A stretch of DNA of 64,000 nucleotides, from contig NC_089319.1 of NCBI RefSeq assembly GCF_036669915.1, positions 1,954,582-2,018,581 on the forward strand, given 5' to 3'. The notes under the pieces are model-generated. The model was given only the letters and a program-made list of their open reading frames with translations. It did not search any database and had not been told where the DNA came from. Both the position numbers and the translations under genes were made by a program. This document shows positions 1-10,300 of the stretch, piece by piece (position 1 is the stretch's first letter; every line of letters starts with the position of its first letter). Origin of the DNA: Pocillopora verrucosa. Its lineage: Eukaryota > Cnidaria > Anthozoa > Scleractinia > Pocilloporidae.

Positions 1-621
1 CTCGAATGTTTCCGCATGCCTCGCACGAATTTTTCGCTGCTTCGTAGATAGTGCACACCCTAGTAAACTTGGTCGTAAGGATAAGTGCTCATTTCCAGGA
101 TTTAAGAATGCAGCAAAGACATCAATAGAGTGGTCAGTACATATATATTGTCCGATGGGTTAAATTGGGGGAGAGAGGTGTGTGCAAACTCAAAACAAAA
201 AAATATATATTCTTTGTTAAATTGTGCACTATATTTGCAGCACCGTGTTTTATGTCAGAACCTCTTTATTAATTCACACAGCCTCTGGTGCTGATCCACA
301 AAGTCCCACTTTATCAGATTTATTAGATTTCTGCCATCCTTTAGGGAAGTTTGGTTGTAAATAAATGAAACAGGCCATTTTAAGCAACAGCGAAAAAATT
401 ATCTTTATATCATGAAACATGAAAGCTGAGAGCAGAAAGGTTAAGTAGAAATATTCTCCCGTCCTTGATTCCATTTCGATCAAGCCACCATTATAAAATT
501 TCCAACCTCATTAGGTAAGCGAGAAATACTGGGTCGAGTTCGTAGCATCCACCATCTTGGACACGGCGAAGTAGTGCAGGTTTCACTCTGTATTTCGTGT
601 TTTGGCTCCAGCAATTCAAAC
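1..621. promoter_or_regulatory. Region upstream of LSM6 including its probable promoter and 5' UTR
   Basis: No gene is recognised here. The stretch just before the LSM6 start codon at 622 is less AT-rich than the surroundings (about 520-621) and is the likely promoter and 5' UTR. A 69-codon minus-strand ORF at 274-483 has no recognisable family and is probably chance, although a divergent first exon cannot be excluded. Confidence 0.35.
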
Positions 622-3600
622 ATGAGTCGCAAACAAACTCCAAGTGACTTCCTAAAGCAAATCATAGGTCGTCCTGTTGTGGTGAAGCTCAATAATGGCG
701 TTGACTACCGAGGTAAACGAGATTTGTTTTTATTTGCACATTGAAGTGTTTTTGATGCATGTGTAGCATTTAGAATAACAGCGTTCAAATTCAGAAAAAA
801 ATTAACCTTTTTGTGATATTTTATGATATATCACACATATCGAAGTTATCCTATTCACTCTTCCCGTATACTCTTAACAGCTTGTGGCTCACTTTTTTGC
901 ATCTGGCCTGTTCTATTTAATTTCAGGACGTAAATTAGTTATAAAAACCCTCTAATGAATTAAAAAACAAAACAAAACAAAAAGAGAGAAAAAAAAGTAA
1001 GGCCAGCTACAATTATCACTGTTTGCTTGATGTATAATATTGTCAATTTCAACAGCTTTCATATTTCAGTATCACTCTTAGGTTCAATTTTTTTGAGAAT
1101 TAATTAAATTCTATCTGAAAGATTCATTCCTCTTCAGAGAAGAATTTTTTAAGTTCAGATTCTTTGTTCCTAGAGAAGAACTGTGATTGTTAGGAGATAT
1201 ATTTCAGATTCTAGTTGTAAGAGTCCTGGCTTTTTTTTTTCAAAAGAAAACAAAATGCTTTTGACAGGAACCAGGCATTAATTAAAAGTATTCTGAAAAG
1301 AAACATTGCCTACCTTGAAAGATGTATTATTTGATTCATTACAGCAGAATCTCACATTTAAAACAAGTTTATCAGAAGAATTACTCTTCTGCTCTGAAGA
1401 TCCAATATTTGTGTGGGAAGAGCATTATTTTGTGATTCTTCTTTAGGGAATTTCTGCCCTTCACTCAAGAAAGGGTATTTGTCTTTAAAAATGATGGTAA
1501 AGATCTTTATTCTTCTCTAGAGGGTGACCTTGCTTTCATTGGTAAATACTCGAATACAAAATGATTTTTGTTGGAAAAATCTTTGTGCTCCTCTGAAGAC
1601 TGATCATTCTGTTGAACAGATTTACCTCAAATGGGTTTTTTAATCAATAAAACAATTGCTTTTTTTTTCACTTAGCAGATTAAATATTAGAAATAATTAA
1701 ACATCTTTGTGTTGTAATAAATTTGTCATGAGCTAAATAGGACAGAGCTGAGTAAAGCCTCTGCTTGTCACAAAGACACTCGTGATGCCTGAACAACCAT
1801 TTTGGTAAAAACAAGAGAGTGGTAATTTTTAAGACAAGCAACTTTATGTTGATGAGTATTTTTGAAGCGCACATATTTCCCTAGAGGTAGCAAAACCTAA
1901 AAAAATATATCTTTGTGATCAAACTATAACAGTTTTGGGCAGAATTACAACAAATATTCTAAGATTAAGCCATGGTGTTTCTCAGATAATTTGTGGCTCT
2001 TTAAAAGGACATTCTAAGGTTATACTTTTTTCCTCATGGCAAGACCTTAGTGCAGTCTAATATGAAGTTTATGTATGGACCTAAAATTCACCCACTCACT
2101 CACATATTCACCTACCCCATTCTAATCTTTTAGACTTTTAATATTTTTTATTAAAAGTAGGATTTAACCATTATATCCCCTGCTCTCCCTTTTGGGTTCT
2201 CTGCTGTCCCCAAAGTTGGGTTATTGTCTTCTGCTCAAATATGTAGGGGTGGGACAAGGCCAAAATTTTTCCCAGAGTACATCAAGTTGAACGTAATTGA
2301 AAATGGTGTCTTTCATGTTGGGCCATTTGCTAAAATGATAAAGGTGTGTTTTCCTTCTTTTTGCTCCATGCTTGAGCAAACTACACCTTTGTACATATAC
2401 TATAGACCTCACAAATAAAGAGCAAACCTGGAGAAGAATACTCAACTGAGAGAAATAGGCTTTCATAAGTATCAAAATTGACAATGACAACAGTTGCAAC
2501 AATCAATTTGTGAAAAATATTTTGTGTATAGCAGAAGCAATTTAAACTCTAGTTTTAAAGATTGATTTTTGCTTATCTGCTTAGTTGTCATTTAGCTATA
2601 TTTCAAAAATATTTCGCAGCTGATTTGAGCTTTTGTGGATTTCATTGGATTTGACCAGTTTCTATTTGTTACACAGTTACCTTGTAAGCTATTTGTCCAG
2701 CTATGTGAATCTTATAAGTCAGATTTTTTGTGTGCTGTTGAATTTGGTTACTTGCTTGTGCAATATTAAACGCGTCCATCATTCTCCCATAATTTTTTCC
2801 TGTTTGGCCATCAATATATTTGACTTTTAAAAAAGGTTGTGTTGAAGCCTCGCCATTAGGATATTGTTAGGTATATTTCTACTGTTAGCACTGCAGCAAA
2901 AGCTTTTAAAGTTAGTAATAAAAAGGTAGTTTAAGGGCAAGTCACAAAATATTGGAGATGGCAAACAGCTAAAGTTCTCATCACCCAGTTGAATAATTAA
3001 GACATTCCATGAGGTAGCTCCAAGGAGCCTTTGATTGACATAATGTCTATTGGTGTTTTTCACTGTCATGCAATTGAAATCTAAAGTCAAAAGTATTGAA
3101 TGCCCAACTCCAAGAGAGCTATTGTCAGTAGAATATTGATATACAACTTGCCCAAGTTTCAGGGATGTAGGGTCTTATGTGTAATACAAACATTTGTTGT
3201 CTTGTTTCACCACTAAAATGATTAATATTTATTCACTGTGAACTCACAAATGTTAATCTAAACACATTTGATTAAATGATCAGATAACAAAATGTCACAC
3301 TGTAAAATCATATTTTACATACGAAGCAGCCTTTTCAGGCAGCTATTCCTACATCAAATAAATATGAAATTTGAATGGCTCTATTTTCAAAATGGAGAAC
3401 CCCACATTGCTGAAACTGCTTTCCAAAAGGTTTATGTTTAGGAGGAATTTTGTAAAACTGCAGCAATAGCCCCTGTCATTTTGAATTTTTATTATGTTTC
3501 ATGAAAACCAAGGATACTTGATATGTCTTAGTCTGGGTAGAAAACTGTACAACTGTGCAATTTTTCCAAAATTTCACAATTTTACTATTAATAATATAGT

Positions 3601-5907
3601 GTTGCTATGGTTTCACATCTGAGTTTGGAAAAGTCTTTGATCTGCATGAGTGGTTTTTATCTCTGTTGTTTATAGTCATACTTTAATTTAAGGTTTTGAT
3701 GTTTGCAGAGAGGTACATAACTATTGCTATCTGTGTTTTCTTGCAGGAGTGCTTGCCTGCCTTGATGGTTACATGAACATTGCTCTAGAACAAACAGAGG
3801 AGTATGCTAATGGGCAGGTAAGCAAAATTTCATTTACATATGCAAGTTCTCGTATTTAAGATAAGTGTTACTGTAGTTCTTGAACTGTTTTAGTTCATAT
3901 TTAAAATGACAAAACTAAAAAAACTTCTACAAAGTTTTGTATTAAACCATTTGAGCATGTTTTAGATTTGAGGAATTATAATCCTTTTGACAAGGTAGCA
4001 TATATCCTTGAATTTCATCATATTTATAGAAATTGTAGCATTACTACCAAATTATCAAAATGCCAAAACATGATAGGGAAAAAAAATGTTCATACAACGA
4101 TGACATGTAGAGTAGATGAAGATAATACCATTGTGGGTGTGATGGCCTAATTGAATAAACATAGTTTGCACTGTTGTAAATCAGTATTGTAAGGGACTTC
4201 CAAAAGCAGGATCAAACAAAGTTATTGGCAATCTGATGATTTTAGGTAAGAGAGGATAAGCTTTAGGACCCTTGAGCTGATATCACACTTATTCTCCTGA
4301 AGGCTTCATCACTTAATTAAAAATGTTATCAAGCTGTTTTTCAATGTTAAATCCTAAGGGAATTCCTGTACCTTGTTCTTCTACCCCAGCCCTCCCTCCT
4401 AGTTCCACAATAGAACTTGCAAAACATTACTGTCTAAATTGAATTTTTATCTTGTGGCTTGTGAGGTATCCTTTCTTCAATTGGACTTCTAATTAGGAGG
4501 AAGGATGAATTGTTTATGACTAGATTAGGCTGTTGGTTAACAAACTTTGCAGGGTAACTGGATTCTCTCTGGAGTCTATTGTCTAGTGTCAACTGATATT
4601 TTGGTGTGCAGCATGCCAATTAATTTAATTCATTCCCTTATTTTTCAGTTGAAAAACAAATATGGCGATGCTTTTTTGAGAGGAAATAATGGTATGTAGC
4701 TGTTAGGATCTTTTACCCCATTCACACCGAAGCTCAAACATGTTTGAAAGCTGTTTTATCAAAGCAGGTCTGAAATTTTGATCCTGATAGAAGCTGCATA
4801 AACTGCTGTTTGTCAGCTTCAAATTTAACATAACTTGACTTCTTGAACCTTATGGAAAATTCAGCAAATTTCTAGTACTCTGTTTCTGATTTTCATTCAG
4901 TTAAACAAGCTTTGCTGGTGTGAATGGGGTATAAGTCTGTTGAAAGGACACTCCTCAATTTTGAAAGTAAAAATTGACTGAGAGGGAGAATGTTATAGAC
5001 CACTGCTCTTTACAAAAGGATACAACAACAACAGAAAGTATTAACCCTTAAACTCCCATGAGTGACCAAGACAGAATTTCTCCTTACAGTAACAATACAA
5101 CATCAGACAGATGAGTGATGAGAGTGAAGAAAAAAAATTAATTTGGGGATAATTAGTTGATCCAGTACTAAATTCTCTGAACTAACACTGTAAGAACTGT
5201 ATGGTTGACAGTAAGGAGAATGACAAATTTGATCTGGGAGTTAAAGGGTTAAACTGGTGAAATAAGTATGTAAACAATGGTAAAGTTTGGCTTAGCACTA
5301 CTATGTGTTTTGTTTTTTTGTATCCAATATGATTTCCCTTTTGTTCTTGTTCTACCACTCTTTTAGCAACAAGGATTTACATTGAAACTCTTTATTCATG
5401 GTGTCCACCATTTAACCCTTTCACGTGTAAGATCTCATTGGTAATTCTCCTTAGTGACTGCTATACAATTATTATAATGTTAGTTCAGAGAATTTGGTAT
5501 TAAATCAACTAATAATCCCCTAATTGAAATTTTTCTTTATTCACATTACTTCTCTGCTTGATATTGTGATGATGTTATAAGGAGAAATTCTACCATGGTC
5601 ACTCGTGGAGGTTAAAGGGTTAACCCTTTAATTCCCAAGATCTCATTAGGAATTCTCCTTACGGTCTGCCAAATGATTCTCATTATGTTAGTTTGGAGAA
5701 TTTGGTATTGCATCAATTAGTAGTTCCATAATTCATGTTTTTTTTTATTCTCATCACTTGTCTGCATGATATTGTATTGATATAGTAAGGAGAAATTCTG
5801 TCTTGATCACGCACGGGAGTTAAAGGGTTAAGTTGGGTACGTTACTGATGTTCTGTGTTCGCTTTTCAGTGCTGTACATCAGTACACAAAAGACAAGCCG
5901 AAGATGA
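622..5907 (+). CDS. LSM6: U6 snRNA-associated Sm-like protein LSm6, four coding exons
   Basis: LSm6 is one of the seven Sm-fold proteins forming the LSm1-7 ring (cytoplasmic mRNA decay after deadenylation) and the LSm2-8 ring (nuclear, binds the U-rich 3' end of U6 snRNA). Exons read from the sequence are 622-712, 3747-3817, 4649-4691 and 5870-5907. All introns are GT/AG and phases agree (1, 0, 1). The spliced product is 80 residues, the usual family length, beginning MSRKQTPSDFLKQIIGRP. It carries the Sm1 region (residues about 14-45, with VDYRG and LDGYMNIAL) and the Sm2 region (residues about 62-75, with FLRGNNVLYIS), both near-identical to the animal protein as known. The C-terminus is slightly different, ending TSRR. 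Intron 1 is 3 kb; introns 2 and 3 are full of miniature transposons. Identification is secure; only exon edges are inferred. Confidence 0.96.
713..3746 (+). other. LSM6 intron 1
   Basis: This is a 3.0-kb AT-rich intron between the donor at 713 and the acceptor ending at 3746. It contains no recognisable gene. ORFs of 60-93 codons on both strands inside it have no family signature. One copy of a roughly 420-bp dispersed repeat lies at about 1425-1845 (see its own entry). Confidence 0.8.
1425..1845 (+). repeat. Dispersed repeat, copy 1 (in LSM6 intron 1)
   Basis: This segment aligns over about 420 bp with 29012-29450 in the same orientation. Both share the blocks around 'gaatttctg.ccttca..caagaa', 'tctgaagactga.cattct' and 'gtgatgcctgaacaaccatt' in the same order. 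No ORF is conserved, so it is probably a nonautonomous mobile element or an old duplicate. Ends and class are not determined. Confidence 0.7.
4715..4931. mobile_element. MITE family 1, copy a (TIR CCCCATTCACACC)
   Basis: The segment starts with ccccattcacacc and ends with the exact inverse ggtgtgaatgggg, giving a 217-bp element with terminal inverted repeats and no ORF. Subterminal sequences around 'aaacatgttt' also occur in the copy at 63299-63543. It sits in LSM6 intron 3, 24 bp after the exon 3 donor. Confidence 0.75.
5041..5252 (-). mobile_element. MITE family 2, copy 1 (TTAACCC...GGGTTAA)
   Basis: A 212-bp element with termini ttaaccctta and ttaaagggttaa in inverted orientation. Internal blocks (gaatttctcctta, ttagttgat, aaattctctgaactaac) match the other copies when reverse complemented, so this copy is inverted relative to copies 2-4. 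There is no ORF. The TTAA ends suggest TTAA target choice, as for piggyBac-type elements; that class call is inference. Confidence 0.75.
5412..5623 (+). mobile_element. MITE family 2, copy 2
   Basis: A 212-bp copy bounded by tttaaccctttc and gttaaagggttaa, with the shared internal blocks ttagttcagagaatttgg and aaggagaaattct. Its right TTAA is also the left TTAA of copy 3, so the two are head to tail without spacer. Confidence 0.75.
5620..5831 (+). mobile_element. MITE family 2, copy 3
   Basis: A 212-bp copy running from ttaaccctttaattccc to gggagttaaagggttaa, in the same orientation as and abutting copy 2. It ends 39 bp before the last LSM6 exon, so the acceptor region of intron 3 is partly next to transposon-derived sequence. 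Confidence 0.75.
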
Positions 5908-6016
5908 CAACAAGAGGGTGTATAAAGGAAAAAATCAGACCGCATGATCCCACAAAAAGTGTAGTTGTTAGTCTGCTCAGAATTCCCTGTAAATAGCCGA
6001 TGTTTTCGTATTTTCT

Positions 6017-6022
6017 AATAAA
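6017..6022 (+). terminator. LSM6 polyadenylation signal AATAAA
   Basis: A canonical AATAAA hexamer lies 110 bp after the LSM6 stop codon and is followed by a T-rich stretch. It is the first such hexamer after the stop and the likely 3' end signal. Confidence 0.6.
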
Positions 6023-7390
6023 CTTTTCTTTGCCACGTGGCATAAATTTCTTCTTGATCTTGCTTTTAACTTCTGATATTATTTTTCAACTGTCAATCAA
6101 CACCTAGGACAATCTCTCTTGATTGATCGAATACCTTTCCTTTTCCTATTCTCTGATTGGTTAAGCGAGCACTTTTGACCGGGTTGAAATTCGCCACCAT
6201 AAATAAATATAAACAGTCCGGGAACTGTTGAAGTAAGTTAGTCGAAAGTTAGAGTTAACGATTTTACTGATCATTCTACTATCGTCAGCAGTTTAAAAGA
6301 TTGAAGTGAAAGTTGAGCCTTTTTCTGTCGAGATAATTTAGATTGAAAGAAACTGGGGCCGATACGAATGGAAGATTGAAATCTGCGAGGGCTGATGGGT
6401 TTGAACTTACAGATTGCTACTGGTGATAGCCCTCCTCGAAAAGTTATGTAGACTTTTGATGCAGCTTTTCACGTTTTTTCAGATGATCAGACGGAAATGC
6501 TGGATTTTTTTGCAAAAAAAAGTGTGACATAGCAGTGTGTTCAGTGGACTGGTCACGTTCGTCGGTCAAAGATGAACATCGATCCCTTACACCGTCATTC
6601 CTCCTATTCGAATGATCAGACAACGATAGAACTCTTGAAATAGAGCATGGAGTCTGTTTGCTTTACATTGGATCTGTGTAGGAAGTAAGAAGCTCAATTT
6701 AATTCAGTGAAAGCGTGAAACCCGTTATCTTTAGATGAATGAAACGGGAAAGACTTCTCCAGTCACTTCGATGGATCTACACGCAACTGAGTAGGAAAAC
6801 TATAAAAAAAAAAATCTGCAAAGGCACAATTATCTTTATCCAAGAAGAGACGGAGTCTAATCTAGTCATAGACAAAGCTGACATTTTTCGCCAGCACACT
6901 TGATTTATGGTATTTCAGCAGCAGTTGGTGATGTGGTGAATGGTTCTCAAGTCAATTTCCTTTTTTTTGCTTGGAATTTTTATGTTGGTTACTTTTCGAA
7001 GGGAAATTAAAAACTTTCAAAGTTTTCAGTTAGAAATTTTTGCAAAATTTAAGTTTTTATTAGATTTATTATCAGATTTCTGCAAAGCTTGCCGTGCACG
7101 AGCTATCGAAGGTTTCCTTGCTCTGTATGACGAAAAACTCGTAGGAAATGGTTTCCATGGATTTTGGCTCAAAACAAAATCATTTTCTTCAGCTATCGGT
7201 GCGGTCAGTATCGAGATTCGAAGCATTGGAATTTTGAATTATTTCACAGTCTAATTTGAGAAAATCTATCTGAAACAAACCAAAAAAATTAAATACTATA
7301 GAAAACCAAAACGCAACAACAGCAACAACAAGAAAACACTATTTGAGTAGGAATTTTCATCGAGCGAGAGAAAACCGCGGGTGAGACGCG
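6023..7390. promoter_or_regulatory. Probable promoter and 5' UTR of the coiled-coil gene
   Basis: The gap between LSM6 and the start codon at 7391 holds no recognised gene. At about 6151-6170 there is an inverted CCAAT box (tctgattggtt), and at about 6199-6212 a TATA-like tract (ataaataaatataa), arranged as for a plus-strand promoter with a start near 6230-6250. A long 5' leader, possibly spliced, would follow. ORFs at 6940-7254 (plus) and 7026-7226 (minus) overlap each other and look like chance. Confidence 0.4.
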
Positions 7391-10300
7391 ATGGCTTCAT
7401 GGCTTCACCCCGAAAAGAAAAGTCACCAAAATCAAGTTCCTCCTCTGCAGAAAAAATCAAGGATACCAGTCAGAATGACTCGCCTGAGCAGAGAGACTGA
7501 CAGAGGATCTATGTCAGAGAACGAAGCCGCTAACAAAGCACGGCTACAGAGAATTTCAGTTAGCAAACTTCAAAACAAGTGGCCATCGCGGATTCCGATT
7601 GTAGTGGATGAGAGGAAGAACAACGTTAACACTAAAGGTAATCTAACCAAGAATGTCAAAACAACTCGAGGAGAAATGCCTCTTGGAAAAAATTCAGGTA
7701 TGTGTTTCAGCATTTGGCTAGCTTCACTTTTTCATTCATTGCATAAAAACTGAAGAGATCTTAGAAAACGGTTCAAGTGAAAGGCTGGAATTATAGTAAA
7801 TCGACTGTATTACACCATACGCTGTAGGCAAGATGCGCAGTAGTTGAGATCAGTTGGATTAAATGTTTACGGTAACCGTTTCATACAGGACTGAAAAAGA
7901 ATGACTTTATTCCAATGTTCTTCGATTTATTAAACTTGATGAGTAAGACTTGTTTATAACTTGTGTCCTTCATTGTACAAAAGATTGTTACGAATGATCT
8001 CTTTTTCACCACTTTTTTATTCATTTGTTTATTTAGCTCTTAATTTCATATATATTCTGTTATTTTCATTTATTTGCTTTCACTTCGGTTTCCTGGATAA
8101 AAGTATTTTTCAAGTCGTTGAGATTTTGACCCGAAACTGGAGAGAGGCCGCTATAGGCCGCTCACAGAAGTCATCTGCCATCTTCTTAAATTCAAGCCGT
8201 TACCTAGTTGATGCTCATTTGCACAGACTAGGGGCAGGTTTGCGCAGTAACAGCTCCACAACTTTTTCTAAGGAAATTATATGAGTCTTTGATTTTTCTA
8301 AGGGGTCACTAATTGGCAATTTTGATTTAGTCACAGGTATTAACCTTCAAGAAACTCAAGAAAAACAGGGCAAGAAGAGAGCAATCTCCATTATTTCAAC
8401 TACGGCTAAATATGGCAGTTATAGGCGCGCTAAGAAAACGACGCCAAACGTTAGGCGACGTGTACCACGACAACTTACACCCATAGAAACAGAGCCGAAA
8501 CAGGTAAGTTTGAATAACATCTATTATTTGAAGCGATTCTGCGAATCCAGAAATTAAGTTTCTGAGAGAAGCAACTTAGTCGTAAACGGAATCACGCATT
8601 CTAATTGCGACTTGTCACTCGTGGTGATCGTGATTTCTGGCTTCGTTTTTGCCCGTTTTCCCTATCATAGTGATATTCAACAACTCCAAGGAAAACAACG
8701 CATTTTATTCTTAATTAAACAGGTCTGTAACGATGAGAAAGAACCACGTGAAGAAGGCTCGGCTAATGAGGTATCATCCTCAGCCAGAACTGTAGAAGTA
8801 ACGCCAGACTTTGAGTGTAACGTTGCACCTGTGCGCGGGGAAGAGCTCCATATGGGAACTGAAGCAGATTTCAGTGACAGTGGGTTTGGCTACGACTTTG
8901 AGAGTCAGTCAAAATCTTCAGACAAGAAGGCAATTCCCAATGTGGGAATTTCATATCTGAGGCCAGTGGGGTAGGGTATAAACATGTTACAATTTAAACA
9001 ATAAAAAATTAAGAAAAAAACAAGTACCGGTAATAGTAGCAGGCAGTGCACAGATCTCTTTCAGTCCATCTATTGTTCTAAGAAGGTTTTTTTTCCCTAA
9101 GCTTTTCTTTTGCATTTGCCGCATTGCAATCTACCTGTGAGATCACTTGATCGCTTATGACCCAAAGGTCGTTTCTTATTTGAAATTTTTTCGATATACT
9201 TTACGTATTACTACTATATGTAGTTCCAGAACTACCAAGAATTGAAGTGCAAAAGTTATTTGCGTCTTAATACTCTATTTTTCAAGGTATCAGGAAAATT
9301 GGCAGTGGTTGGCTGCCAGAGATCTTATTTGGATTGAATGATCTCAGAGCTTTCAATACGTTAAGATTTTGCTCAGTTTTAAATTTCTTATAGTGGTAAT
9401 TTCCTGAGTTAACGATTTTTTGATGAAGGGTAATATATAAACTAATGAGCAAGTTGTCTGGGGGAGGGGGGGGGTTACCATCAGAGACTTCGATGCAGTT
9501 GATCGATATGAATGCATTTTTCGCAGGGAGAGAGAGGAAATAGACGATAATATCGCGAAAGATGACAACGCCGTTACAAGTGCGGCACAAAATATCAGAC
9601 TTGAACCAGAGTTTGAATTAGATAGCAAAATGGATGCCGACGAATGCAGCGACTTAACAGGATACAAGCGATCGGTTTCAGCAGTCGTAAACATTTCTGG
9701 GTATTTATTCCAACAAGAGTTGTCCAAGGCTTTGGAAACTTCTATACCTAACAGTAAAAAAGAGTCTGCATCGCAATCGGAAGAAAAGTTCACAGAAGAT
9801 GAACCAAAGCTCCACAAAGAAAACGTCGAAATGGAATTGAAAAAACTTAAAAGGGAAAATACCGAGCTCGAAACGCAAATGAGCGTCATGACTGAGGAAC
9901 TTGAAAATTACCGAAAGAGGATAGAAACTTTGCAGGCTGACCTGGATGAGAGCAAAGTTGAAGTAAAGCGACTGCAATTTAAGGAAGAATACAAAGAAAG
10001 AGAACTGGCAAATTTAAAACGTGATTTTCAGAGCAAGGAGCGAAAATGGGAAGAAGGAAATGAACACGTGGAAAAGGTTACGGCGGAAGTAAGAGATCTC
10101 TGGGACGATGTCGATTACTTGGAGGAAAGCTTAAAGAACAGTCAAGATAGGAACGAAGATCTAACGTTTGAGGTTGATGAGCTGACGATAATGATGCAGG
10201 AAATGAAGAGAGAATATCGGATGGAACATAGTCGCGGTGGATGCGGACACCTACGAGAGGAAGTAGAGTTACTGAACGGATCCCTGGAATTGAAGGAACA

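Noticed and set aside
9353-9889. 178-codon minus-strand ORF
   Set aside because: It is antisense to the coiled-coil exon; serine/leucine-rich composition is the shadow of E/K-rich codons.
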